A stretch of 29,992 nucleotides of DNA, from the NCBI GenBank assembly GCA_004802725.1, contig SGPM01000315.1:1310-31301 (forward strand), in the 5' to 3' direction. This document shows, one piece after another, positions 1-10,304 of this stretch. The stretch's first letter is position 1. Each line of letters begins with the position of its first letter. A program made the translations under genes and the position numbers. The notes under the pieces were generated by a model, which did not search any database, had not been told where the DNA came from, and worked only from the letters and a program-made list of their open reading frames with translations. The DNA is from Antrodiella citrinella. Taxonomy: Eukaryota; Basidiomycota; Agaricomycetes; Polyporales; Steccherinaceae.

Positions 1-167
1 AACTGTACCAGCTGCGAGCCTGGTTGAACATTGACCTTCTGTCAATCTGATATATAAGGCNACAATCTTGTAAAATCTGTACTCACTGAGTTCTNAGTCA
101 CTGTCGATGGTCCAAAAACTTTTGGTAGCAAAATAAAAACATGAAAGTTNNATGGACCTCATTGTAT

Positions 168-241
168 TGGCCAACGCCGGGGTCGAACCGACGACCTTGG
201 CGTTATTAGCACCACGCTCTAACCAACTGAGCTAGCCGGCC
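168..241 (-). tRNA. tRNA-Ile (anticodon AAU)
   Basis: Read on the minus strand, the 74 nt fold as a full cloverleaf. The 7-bp acceptor stem is GGCCGGC/GTTGGCC with two G-U pairs, the D arm is GCTC/GAGC, and the anticodon stem TGGTG/CGCCA encloses loop CTAATAA, giving anticodon AAT. A 5-nt variable loop and a T arm with TTCGACC follow, then discriminator A. AAU reads isoleucine codons after A34-to-inosine editing. There is no intron and CCA is not encoded, as expected for a nuclear eukaryotic tRNA. It lies downstream of the 3' end of the kinase gene on the same strand. Confidence 0.95.
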
Positions 242-800
242 TANGANAACCTCTCACTTANAGTGCCTATGTCGATNCTTGCTACCATCACCCTTACAGC
301 AGCTTCGAAGCGGGAGAAAGAAACACTANACATTGCTAATTCACAGATCTAAAATTTTGAGGGATTTTGCCACCAGCTCGGTGAGATGGTCCACCGTCCA
401 GCCTGCATTGCTTTAACAAGTGTCACGCATCAGGTATAGGGTGGTCATCGGGGCACGTAGAGCGAGTGGGCTGTTCAGCAACCTCCAAGTGCGGACGAAA
501 AACAAGATTGTTGGAGGTACAGAGTGAACGTTTNAACCTGNTTTCCTGAGTTTGGACGACGCTATCTGTAACCCTGAAAGGATGATTGAGCTACAAGACG
601 ACGGCGACCAAAGCAACTTGAAGGACTAAAGCGCCTCCCGAGTCACAAGCTACAGCTTATCGCCCAAGTTCGCAAAGCATATTTGAAGTCTGCCATCTGC
701 CCAGCAAGTGGTTCTCAATATACATGTCGTCTATGATATCCTTACATATGATGCGTCCGTCTATNCCTGAATGTCCTGATAGATGANGGGGGAATGCACT
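242..800. other. intergenic region, no gene seen
   Basis: About 560 bases between the tRNA and the stop codon of the kinase gene. Several N bases make open frames here unreliable. No family was recognised on either strand. Part is probably the 3' UTR of the minus-strand kinase gene. Confidence 0.5.
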
Positions 801-3284
801 TTAGTGAACGCGTGACCGTTTCGAACTGAGGCTACCAGTCAGGCCTCCAATCGGACCCTGACGCTTCCTGANCGTGTGGTTCAGCTGGAGATCTTCCTCC
901 TGCTTTGGAACGATCAGCACAGGCCGNGATGGCTTCTGCAAATGGAAGAGATGTTTCTGCGGAAAGCAAAGCAACGTTAGACGTGCTAATATAGGTGATA
1001 CGATCGGAAGANCACGCTCACCTCAAGAGTTCCGAGCAATCTCGCGTTCGACGGTGCACTTGGCAAAACGTCGTTCATACCCACAAGGTGGTAGTGGTTA
1101 TGCAACACGTCTTCAGGCTTCGTAGCTCCGACTGCCATCAACGCGATGATAGGTATCCGTTTGTCGTAATCCCGAATGAGGTACGTTGCTGATGCACCGT
1201 TCAGTCTCTGCGTTGACAATGCATTTCAGAAAGCGTATGGTATGTCACGAGACACTGGAACGTACCATAATCACCAGATCAAACCTCGTCTTGTTCCAGT
1301 CGCACATCGCCATAGCCCGAGCCCCGTCGTCCGCTGATTCCACGATACAACCATAGTCCTCCAAGACTTTCTTTCCAGAGAGTTGGAATGGGCTCGTGTT
1401 GTCAACGACTAATATGCGGGGCGACCTCTGCCAATCCGGTGATAAGAGCACACCTTCCGGAGCTTTACTGGAGGAAGATGCGAAAGATGAAACGAATGGT
1501 GCGCGGGATCGGGAGGATGGCGACTGCAGCTGCAGCGGTCTGAAAACGGTGGGTCTTTTGAGAGGACCAGTGCTATGACGTGACTGAGAGGAGGGTCCAA
1601 CGTCCGCGGCGGCGCTGGCCTTGCGTAGATATGACACTGGCGTCGACACCCTTGACGCTCCCAAGATACTGGACGATGATTCAACAATAGAATCGCCGGT
1701 CACCTCGTTCTTTATGATGCTAGGTCTCAAGGCCTCCGCAAGAACTTTCGCCACCGGTCGCGTTGAGGGTGCTCCGTTCCAGCAAGTGATGATGAGGGGA
1801 CGGAGGACATCACCGAATTTATCCATCAATGCCGGCATCTCTGGACGACCGCCCTTCATAATCTGGACAACAACATGCGCGTCGTTGGTGATATGGAAGA
1901 ATGGCCGGCGACCCGTATAGATCTAGCGTAACATTTGGTCGGTCTTAACGGTTGACGTATCAGAAAGAGACTGCACTTACCTCGGAACAGACGCATCCAA
2001 ATGAATAGACATCAGCCGCGAGCGTTGCTGAAAGGCCACCAAGCATTTCGGGCGCCATCCATCTCAAAGCACCGGATGCGTGCGTTCCCCAACTGGCGGT
2101 GCTCGCGTCAGCGAACTTGGCCAAGCCGAAGTCGGAAAGCTTGATGGAGAGATGTCCGTCCACCAAGATGTTTGCCTGCGGGAGAATCTAGTGAACCTCA
2201 GATGTCATGCAGAAATGAACGAGGGACATACCCCACGAAGGTCTCCATGAACTACATGTTCGCTATGGAGATAATCTAGCCCCTCTGCAATCTCGCAGAC
2301 CTGAGACAAACACGTTGAGTCATCGTCCGAAGCCCACTGGAGCATAGACGTACCCATTTATCCAGCACCCATCTTTCCATATCGCCGTCTCTTTGAACCA
2401 TGCAATCCAAGATGCTCCCTTCTTCCATCCACGGGGATACCATGCAATGAAGACCCGATGGCTCAAAGGTCTTGGTATCAATTCCCAGGAAGGACAAAAT
2501 GTGAGGATGCCGCAGCTGGCGCCACACCAGTGCTTCACGACAGAATGCCTGGCAATCTTTCGATCAGTTCACCGAACACGTGATTGTGAAAGATCAGAGG
2601 GACATACCTTGAACTGTGAAGCGCGGTGTGCCGGATCTGATTGGAATACTCGTAGTCGTTTCAAAGCGACAGTCTCCCCAACATACTCTCCACGATAAAT
2701 ATCGGAGAAGCTCCCGCCGGCGATGTTGTGGAGACTATGGCATCGTACGTCGCTGAGGAATAGCGATGACGGAAGTGTCCCGGTCTCTCGACATATCTTG
2801 ATGAGCAGTCGACGAAGAATATGACGATGTCCTGGAACTATTTGGTAGTGATTTGATTTTGCGTCGTCCAATATCTGTGAGATGAAGGTGAGCAAGGCAT
2901 CAGCCCCTCAGAGCATAACTGAATCTTACCATCTGCATGCACGCCACAAGGCTGACAATGGTTTCTCCATCCATAAACAGAAGGGAATTGATGTCTTTCT
3001 GCAACGTCAACGCGACGTGCGCGACGAGCGCTTGTACGGTTGCGACTGATTCGTCGGAGTGAACAGTGTGTGATGACAACAGTCCAGATAGTTCATGGAT
3101 ATCCTCCGCAAGTCCACGTGCAGGGGGAGCGGTGTGTCTGATTTCAAAGTGAGTCTCTGCTTGTCGTTCGGGGGTGGTAGGCTGCAACAACGTACTCAGA
3201 GTTCGGGCCTGGACCGCGAGCACCATGGCTCGGAGAAGATGGTCGTCGCTGCTCGATGTCGTGTGAGAGGGAGTGATCGTGCAT
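801..3284 (-). CDS. TKL-family protein kinase fused to a degenerate Skn7-like receiver domain
   Basis: Nine exons: 3284-3196, 3137-2930, 2874-2608, 2548-2354, 2300-2232, 2175-1981, 1922-1266, 1207-1022, 956-801; 673 aa. Introns are 53-65 nt and all phases agree. Start ATG 3284 is the first in-frame ATG after a long Met-free open frame. The kinase domain spans about 145-390: glycine loop IAGGSFSDIY (150), Lys in VALKRL (171), catalytic loop VHGDLRGANIL (Asp273), DFG (291-293) and MAPEM (317-319), so it looks active. HGD instead of HRD is usual for mushroom TKL kinases. A Ser/Pro-rich linker (about 400-508) leads to a receiver fold (about 510-630) running from RILVVDN through PIIALM and GMNDVLPSAP to LEKHLFHLQK. 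This resembles the Skn7 receiver, but the phospho-acceptor segment and Lys are missing. It ends in a basic tail. Substrate and stimulus are unknown. The fold assignments are firm; the role (kinase regulated or tethered by a pseudoreceiver) is inference. Confidence 0.85.
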
Positions 3285-4068
3285 GTTCGCAGTGGCGGGT
3301 GGTACGAAACTTGAAGGTGGGGGGTTACGACTCTCCGCCTTGTCATTTATGTTGCCGCAGCCCGAACAAAAAGACTCGGGTCTGCCACGCACGGGAGAGC
3401 TGTCATTGAAGCGCCTATGACGCCCCGAACTCCCGGAAGACAAGAACGGTGCTGACGGGGTCACGGGGATCAGGACCGCTGCGGTTTGTGGCGGTCGGAT
3501 ACCGACCCGCGTTGCAGGTTGTTGCAGGGTCGACCACGGGTGGCTGTGAACGCGACGGAGGGCACCCTCAATCAAACCACGGTCCGAAAATCTTGTGTTA
3601 TGTTTAGGAGAGTTCTTTGGACTGTCAGCGTCGCATTGGAATCGATGGTTAGGTACGTACTTGAGGCAGTACGCCGTCCCGACCACCCAGAAGGCTTCGC
3701 TACGATGCGCGGATACAAGAGACTTTTCCGGAACGAGATCAGCTAACGTGTGTGAGAACGAGTAAACCGAGGCACAGGACGAAGAGAACACGACTCTGAG
3801 TTGGACTCTCGAGGTTGTCGTGGACAATGATCGGACCGGCGAGCTCCGGCAAACAACAGCCAATCAGACAGGCGCTTTGATCGTCCCGAATGAAGCGCCC
3901 ATAAGCCGTCGTTCCTCACATTCCATATCTTTCGGCCCCCTCTCGACTCTTCACTCTCTTCGTACGATGATCACAAGCTGCTGGTCGTGATTGTGACTCT
4001 CCGATAGTCCTTCGAGTTACTACGACTCGAACGCCCACCCATCCGTCGCGGTCCAACTCAGAGGCACG
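3285..4068. promoter_or_regulatory. divergent intergenic region between the TKL kinase and APN1
   Basis: 784 bases separate two divergent start codons, so both promoters must lie here. A minus-strand frame stays open over most of it but contains no ATG before 3284 and no recognisable domain, so I do not call it coding. No clear TATA box was seen next to either start. Confidence 0.45.
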
Positions 4069-5851
4069 ATGTCTCTACGGAGGAGCTCGCGACTGTCCAT
4101 GACTGTCCATACTGAACGTGTGAACAGCACACAGACAGTGTCAGTAACCGAGGCGATCTCCCGAACGACCACCATCCGGCGGACATCTGTTTCCAGGCAC
4201 TCGGAGGAACGGTCCACTTTCAAGCGTCAACTCGAAGAACAAGATGTGGAAGAAGGGCCGAAGCAGAAGAAGCAGAGGCGCAAGAAAGCCGAAATCGTTA
4301 AGCCCGACGACTTTCCCACCAGAGGCGAGAGTCCATGGAAAGTCGGTCCCCATGTCTCTGCAGCGGGTGGCGTGGAGAATACCATCATCAACGCTGCATC
4401 TATAGGGTGCGTGGCAGGTTTTTTTCGTCGCTGTCTTACCTGACGAATGCGCATTTCTCAGAGCCACCGCTTTTGCACTCTTTGTGAAATCTCAGCGCAA
4501 GTGGGAGTCGAAAGAATTGACACCAGCCTCCATATCTACCTTCAAGTCTCGTTTGGCGGAATTTGGCTATTCTCCAGACCACATACTACCTCATGGAAGC
4601 TACCTGGTCAATCTCGGAAACCCGGACCAGTATGTCACACAATGCCTCTCGACTGTATCGTCCACTCACTCGTACTTGTAGAGAAAAGAGGGACAAATCG
4701 TACACGTGTTTTTTGGATGACCTAAAGAGATGTGAGCAGTTGGGCCTTGTGTTGTATAATTTCCAGTGAGTTCCTGCCTTTCAGACGCGTTCTCAAGCCT
4801 CATGTCGCCCTTGTAGTCCAGGCTCTTGTTTGGGTCAAGTCACCCCAGAAGAGTCGTGTGCTTTGATCGCAGAATGCGTCAACAGAGCTCATGAGGAGAC
4901 GGACAATATTGTCATTGTCCTCGAAAACATGGTGAGCTACGGCTCGTCTTCCACTATGACGAAGCTCATATAAAAATGCTGTTGTTCAGGCAGGCGCAGG
5001 GAATATCATAGGGTCCACCTTCGAGGAACTGAAACTTGTGATAGATGGCGTGGAACTGAAGAACCGTGTTGGTGTCTGTCTAGATACTTGTGAGTTGTCT
5101 TTGGGCTGGAGATATGCAGACTACTGATACCACAACGTGTTCAATAGGTCATCTGTTCGCCGCAGTCCGTGTTTTCATCTCGATGTCTGTAGCCGCTGCT
5201 GACTTCAATGTCTGACAGGGATACGATATACGGACGAAGGAGGGATGGAAGTGAGTGACCCTCGCATCCTGCACACATATGCGAGCTCAACTCCTCCAAC
5301 CAGCACGACTAGTGAGTGTCCCCGTTCGCTGTCAGTATAAACCCACCGCGCTCAAATGTCACACCAGTGAAGGAGTTTGACCGCATCATTGGCGTCTCCT
5401 ACCTCCGCGGCATGCACCTCAACGACTCAAAATCAACGCTGGGCAGCAAGAAAGACCGACACGAGAACATCGGACTGTATGTCGAAGATCTCTACCCTCG
5501 CCATTCCAATCACTGATTTGAACTCCTCCCAGGGGTGAACTGTCACTCTCGACGTTCGCGCACATCCTCACAGACCCGCGAACGCAGAACATCCCTCTCA
5601 TCCTCGAGACACCCGCATTCGACGGGCCCGGATCAGGCTTGGCAGAGGGGATGGAAGTGTGGGCGCAGGAGGTGGAGGTGCTCAACCGAATCTCGGCGGC
5701 GGCGGATGAAAATAATGATCGCCTAGGCGAAGTCTTATCGTCGTCTTTGGGAGAATGGACCAAGGAGATCAGGGATGCAGTTGAAGGGATGAGGGCGAAG
5801 AAGGAGGCGAAGAAAGAGGCGAAAGACGGGAAGCGGAAGAAGGCCCAGTAG
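4069..5851 (+). CDS. APN1: AP endonuclease, endonuclease IV family
   Basis: Ten exons: 4069-4406, 4462-4629, 4682-4765, 4817-4931, 4990-5089, 5148-5164, 5219-5250, 5304-5311, 5368-5476, 5533-5851; 429 aa. It cleaves DNA 5' to abasic sites and removes blocked 3' ends in base excision repair, using three zinc ions. The TIM barrel starts at [11 protein letters not shown] (91-101). All nine residues matching the E. coli Nfo metal ligands are present: His157 (PHGSY), His197 (NFHPG), Glu233 (LENM), Asp267 and His270 (DTCH), His304 (MHLND), Asp317 and His319 (DRHEN), Glu349 (LETP). The N-terminal 90 residues are Ser/Thr-rich and carry a basic cluster KQKKQRRKK (65-73), a likely nuclear signal. The C-terminus is Lys/Glu-rich. 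Exon 6 is 17 nt and exon 8 only 8 nt. Divergent from the kinase gene. Confidence 0.96.
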
Positions 5852-5968
5852 ATCATATCCGTCTCAAGTTTTGACTGGATAACTCAAATTCAGATTATCG
5901 AAGGATATCATTCAGATCAGAAATGTTGCACACTTGAGTGTACAGACAGAGAGATCGTCACATGAATA

Positions 5969-7038
5969 TTAAATCCGAGTATCATACCACATTTTACGTT
6001 GGAAGTCCAGAAGAATAGGTAAAAAGTCCCATAAACCGAAGTCAGGCCAGTATGCTGACGAAAACTGTATCTGTGTATTCTCCGAGCACTGAATGAATGA
6101 ATGAGTATGAGGGACATCATAGTAGATACCACACTTGCATACCTGCCACAGAAGATAATCACTCAATCGTCTTACACCACTAGTCCGAATCAAAATATCG
6201 AGCGGAGGGCTACCGGACACGGTGGTCATGAGATGGGCATCGACATCCTTCTCGGTGATTACACTATATAGTATCATAGTATCATATATTCAAAGAAACC
6301 ATGTAGAACTGTGCTCACCTGTTCTCGTCGCCTACTTCGAGGGAATGCTGAACAGCAGCCTGCACCGCCGTGGTCATTTCATCCCGCGATGTGTACGGCA
6401 TGCAAAGATTCAAGATGGCTCTGTCGCACATTGAGCGAACGTGAAACGAAACCAACGTCGAAGGACTTACCTGTCATTGTGTCGTGTTAAGCCTTCTACT
6501 TTCTTGACGGCCGCCTGAACTCGTTCCGGAAGCAGCTCAGTCTTCCCAATGACATTAAGTCGAACGCCGTACGTTTCTAAGAGCTCTCTGCGAAATAATG
6601 AGAATGCATACACGGTGTGAGGGCGAAACTAACGCACCCGTGCTCGCAAAGCTCTAACAGCTTCTCTTCAGCGAGTTTCATCAGCGTCTCCACCTCCTTC
6701 GGTGAACGCTTGAAATTCTCTATCGAAAACGAGTAAGCAGAGACACATCGTATGCCTAGACGCATGCAAATCTCTAACATCTGTTGAATTGTAGAAACCT
6801 AATGAGTCCACTTCAAGCTATGAAATTGCGGTGGACTCACCCTGCGCAAAGCCACGTATCCTTCCGCGTGACCCTCCTGGACCTCCTTGGAATGCATCCT
6901 GGCATACCGCCTGTTTCCATCCATAACGAATGCGACATGCTGTGGAATTGGGCCTGCCGCTAATACGCGAAGGAGAGCTGTTTGTGTTTTGGCTGCAAGC
7001 GAATCTTGCAGCCACCGTGGAACAGGCCAAGACAACAT
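5969..7038 (-). CDS. cis-prenyltransferase (dehydrodolichyl diphosphate synthase, Rer2/DHDDS type)
   Basis: Six exons: 7038-6841, 6780-6638, 6587-6471, 6420-6319, 6263-6143, 6088-5969; 266 aa, a usual family length. It adds isopentenyl units to farnesyl diphosphate to build the dolichol precursor at the ER for N-glycosylation. Seen: [14 protein letters not shown] with catalytic Asp40, [19 protein letters not shown] (about 80-92), [12 protein letters not shown], and [19 protein letters not shown] (209-227) with the substrate-binding arginines, then [11 protein letters not shown]. For intron 1 the acceptor before the ATG at 6780 was chosen because it restores the family spacing between GHAEG and MLEIC. 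The N-terminus is amphipathic, without a cleavable signal. It ends shortly after the conserved core. 117 nt from the 3' end of APN1, tail to tail. Confidence 0.95.
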
Positions 7039-7160
7039 GCCGTGGGAAACAATTCCCTTTCGCTTTCAATTAGCTAAGGCGTGGGAATTGATGCGCCCCC
7101 CATAAAGAGACATCCCGACGTTGACGTTACTCACACTCCTCCTGTCGGGTCGCTGAACAT

Positions 7161-8184
7161 TTGGCAGTCGGCAACGGCGGATTTCTGATTTATTATCAGA
7201 ACAGAGGCTCTGAAGACGTTGCGAATGGCGGACCAGGACTGAAAGCATTCCCGGCGGGCTTCAAGATGATCACTGGAGATCCGACGCGGCGATCGAAGAA
7301 GTTCCCTGTCGGACAAGGTAGTCAAGGTCAGTGCGGTTCATTCAGTACCCAAGATGCTTGCATGATCTGAAGCCCAAGCCCGTTGATAGACGAGCTCGCT
7401 GAACGAGCCATCCAATGGACGTGCTTGAGGTATACAGTAAATCAGCCAGGATACAACGATAACGGGACCGGATTCCCGACTACGGACTGCGAAGCTGGGT
7501 TTCAGTCCAGGCTGCACACGCCTGCTTGTTGGGACGGTGTCAACTTGGACTCCAGTGACTACAAAAACCACGTACGTCAAGTATTGTGGTATGATCCACG
7601 CGCGACTCACGCAAATGTGCGACTAGACTGCATTTTGTCTGACTTGGACAACGACGATTGCCTATCGACACATCCCGTTGGTTTGATGAAGCTCTTCTAC
7701 GAGGTGTGGCTCCTCTTCGGGACATGAAATGTCTAATGCTGATTCCTTCATTATTAGGTGACGTGGAGCGTGACCGACTTCGCGCACCTATGGACACCTG
7801 ACGAAGACAAATGGCCTTTCGTCTGGTCCACAGGGTAAGCGTTAAAACGCCGGACTAAAACAAACTCGCACTTACATGGAGATGTCATCAGAGACGCTAC
7901 AGGCTTCTCCTGGCACGGCGACTTTCAGAACGGCTGGGACAACCGCCGCGCTGCAGAATGCGATCGACCACTGCAACAACGCGAACGACGCCACCGGCCA
8001 GGGTGACGCCAGTGCCTGCTCGTTCCTAACACTCCAAACTGCTCCCGTCGCCAACGAGTGCAAGATCCCCTCGGTCGTAAATGAAGACGTACAAGGACCT
8101 ATGGCGGCGTTGCCGGATTGCAATCTTCTGCAGTCGGGTCCGGGTGATGAGACGTTATTCTCGAGCGATGATTGTCCGGTCTGA
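7161..8184 (+). pseudogene. broken DUF1996-family gene (5'-truncated, frameshifted)
   Basis: The homology is clear: NGGFLIYYQNRG, AFPAGFKMITG, RAIQWTC, GFPTTDCEAGF, LHTPACWDGVNLDS, CLSTHPVGLMKLFYEV, WPFVWSTG and DATGFSWHGDFQNGWD follow the DUF1996 order across introns near 7327-7389, 7571-7621, 7702-7757 and 7836-7891. Two defects are visible. The family's N-terminal part (signal peptide and first conserved block with its HVH motif) is absent, since only about 120 bases separate this fragment from the start of the divergent prenyltransferase gene, and no ATG begins it. Second, after GWD the frame must shift by one base (extra A at about 7940) to continue into TAALQNAIDHCNN, which then stays open to TGA 8184. 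DUF1996 proteins are secreted fungal proteins of unknown function. A sequencing error could explain the frameshift but not the missing 5' end. Confidence 0.8.
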
Positions 8185-8562
8185 GTCGTTTGTTGTGCGT
8201 GTTTGAGAGGCTTGCGATCCTGATTTTGTTGTCTAGACTTCGTTGGTTTCTACGTCGAATGCTCCTAGGAAGCCTGCAGGGCAGGCGGCGATATTCAAGT
8301 TCATAACGGAGGTCGCGGTCCTAATGGTTCTGTAGTATCGGTTCATGTATAATATGGCTGCGAGAAATTGATATTTAAATCCTAGACTGCGAATGATGTA
8401 CACCCAAGTTATACCATATGGTACTATATGAGGCTTGTTGCTTTTCCCGCGTCGTTAACCCTTCATCGCCGTGGCGGCTACATGACCGATGATTCATCCT
8501 ACAATCTCGACGCTGTGTTTGGTACCTCTATTTGATACACCATCATAGCTGCGATCCAGGAG
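8185..8562. other. intergenic, convergent 3' ends
   Basis: AT-rich stretch of 378 bases between the DUF1996 remnant and the Dabb gene stop. Both neighbours end here, so it likely contains 3' processing signals. No coding frame was recognised. Confidence 0.5.
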
Positions 8563-9109
8563 TCAGACGCATCGGATGACTTCAACGCGTCGCAGCTCAC
8601 CTTCGGTATACGGGTTCAGAGCTTTGATCAGCCTGGATGAAAATTTGTCAGACAGGAGAGCACAGGAAGCCATGGCGTTCCGTAATACATACACTGCATG
8701 TTGCGGGTGTGCGAGATACGCTCTGTGGATCGTATGTCAGCATCAGGCAAGCACCGGGGATCGATCGAAAGCAGCGCACCCCAACGCTTCATTGTCGTCG
8801 AAGGTGACGACCATCCCTACGAGGTGAAAGGCGATGAGTGCGATTCTACTGTCAATTTATTCGACACCTACCGTAGTTGTATCCACGGCTCAGGCGAGAG
8901 TGGATCGGGGGACCCACATAGGCATTCTTTGCCTGGGGGATCGTGCTCAAAAGCCCGCGGGCAACCTCGAAAGCTTTAACCTTTCCGTCTTCATCGACGG
9001 AGGCTCTGAATTTAGAGAGTACTGTGTGTTCGAATGTCACATACTAGTGCAAATGTGCACGTGCATCGCAAATAATTGGAATGTACTCACCTACGTGTTG
9101 GATGGCCAT
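8563..9109 (-). CDS. small stress-responsive A/B barrel (Dabb) domain protein
   Basis: Five exons: 9109-9091, 9021-8872, 8816-8780, 8722-8693, 8632-8563; 101 aa, the usual length of a single Dabb domain. The protein opens directly with the family's first strand (MAIQHVVLSKF), then a helix ending GLLSTIPQAKNAYVGPP, then GYNYGMVVTFDDNEALGAYLAHPQHAV, which is the classic Dabb strand with the Y-x-x-HPxH motif, and ends LRRVEVIRCV. The intron at 8633-8692 is 60 nt with no in-frame stop, so the unspliced frame also reads through; it was chosen because GTATGT, CTGAC and CAG are present and splicing restores the family end. Dabb proteins form small dimeric barrels. Some are enzymes and many are uncharacterised, so no substrate is proposed. 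Confidence 0.82.
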
Positions 9110-9162
9110 GGTGTTTCGGAATTTGCTGCGGGGGTCGCAGTCAAGTTACAAAAAGACCGTCA

Positions 9163-9525
9163 TGTTATATACTTCGGAAGGTCGAGCGCGACGGTACATG
9201 GGCGGCGCACAAGACTGACTACGAATTTGTGGTCAATCATCCTATCAAAGAAACGGTAAACCGGGATCGGCGTTTCGTCCTCGCCGGGCTGTGAAGCTGT
9301 TACGTAAGCTGTTATAGTACGTACAAGCAAGTGTTTTCGTTTGTTCTGAACAGTGTTCAGCAACAATCCTCTTCAAAACTTTCCAACGTATGTCTTGATG
9401 ATGTTGTCCATCGCGGAATCGGGAGTCTCCATTGTTCCGCCATTGTCGACGCTCACGGGTCTCCGAAGGCCACGATAAATATCGGCGCTATTCCGAAGGA
9501 TTCCTGAATTTTGGTCGTCGGTCAT
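9163..9525 (-). other. coding-like fragments upstream of the Dabb gene, unidentified
   Basis: Two minus-strand stretches look coding but match no family I know. One begins at ATG 9525 (MTDDQNSGILRNSADIYRG) and ends at TGA 9373-9375. The other, about 9285-9163, contains PGEDETPIPVYRFFDRM and KFVVSLVRRPCTVALDLP and stops at 9160-9162. They are in the same frame with a stop between them. They could be exons of an upstream gene or remnants of one, or part of the Dabb 5' UTR. I could not build a convincing complete gene. Confidence 0.25.
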
Positions 9526-10281
9526 TGGAATTCTCTGTCAAGCGATGGCTGCAATGCGCGTTATCTGAGTCTATTGAACACGTCCCAGACATGTCCCCGC
9601 CCGTCGACTTTGTGGTTTCTGGAGCTCTGGTTGGAATCATGAGCGAGGCTCTAAGGAACAGATATTCTGATTGGCTCTACCCGGACCGAAGGAGGTTATC
9701 GTGCAGATTGGGATGAAAAAAATCAGGTGTCCCTCCGAGGAGGATTTTGGGTGCGTCCATCTCAAATACGCTTGATATTGGTGGAGACTAATTGAAGCGT
9801 TAGATGTGCATCGTGGCAAATTGTAGCCTATCATCGGGGCGCAACCAGAATCTAATATTCTATGACCCCTTTGAGTCGGCCCGGATTGCGACTATAATGG
9901 TTGTGTCGCCTGACTGGTCAGACACCTTCAAAGTTCAGACTGAGACTCTCAGTCGCTTGTATAAAAAAAACTTGACCATTTGAAAGTCTGAGAACAGTAA
10001 ACCATACGTGACCTTGTATGCTCCAGTACGTCTGCTTTGTGTCTTATGACAGTTCTCTTCTGGGACATCTCTGCTCACATTTTCCCCAGGCGAATTCCAA
10101 CAATGCACCGGTCGCGAGCTCAAGTGCTCAAGGCGGGCTGTTCCCGGATCCCTCTCCAGATCACGACGGATCGCCACCGAATCGCTATATTTGATAGCGA
10201 CCGCCGTCATCCGCGTACCAGTATTTGGCAGAGTTGTATCAAACCTCCGTTCGCCCGAAAGCTGCCTCAAGCTACCCTGAA

Positions 10282-10304
10282 GGCCTGAATCCTTGCTTCA
10301 GGCC
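10282..10304. repeat. perfect inverted repeat (hairpin)
   Basis: GGCCTGAA (10282-10289) and TTCAGGCC (10297-10304) are exact reverse complements separated by 7 nt. Further CAGGCC copies occur at about 10328 and 10364, and AAGGCTTT is repeated directly at 10335-10342 and 10349-10356. Confidence 0.7.

Noticed and set aside
1208..1265. A hidden mini-exon restoring the receiver phospho-acceptor
   Set aside because: The 58-nt interval is too short for two introns and contains no in-frame Asp-x-x-Met-Pro sequence bordered by splice sites.
3144..3863. 239-codon minus-strand open frame upstream of and overlapping the kinase start
   Set aside because: It has no ATG before 3284 and its tail is intronic. 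Only residues from 3284 splice into the kinase. The rest has no domain and lies in the divergent promoter.
6781..6798. Acceptor giving a 42-nt first intron in the prenyltransferase
   Set aside because: It adds six residues between GHAEG and MLEIC that the family does not have. The AG before 6780 gives a 60-nt intron and exact spacing.
7925..7950. An intron to explain the DUF1996 frameshift
   Set aside because: Homology continues directly on both sides within a few bases, so there is no room for an intron. A single extra base is the simplest reading.
9938..9954. Palindrome GACTGAGA-C-TCTCAGTC
   Set aside because: Perfect but isolated, with no gene start or second copy nearby. It could occur by chance in a long intergenic region.
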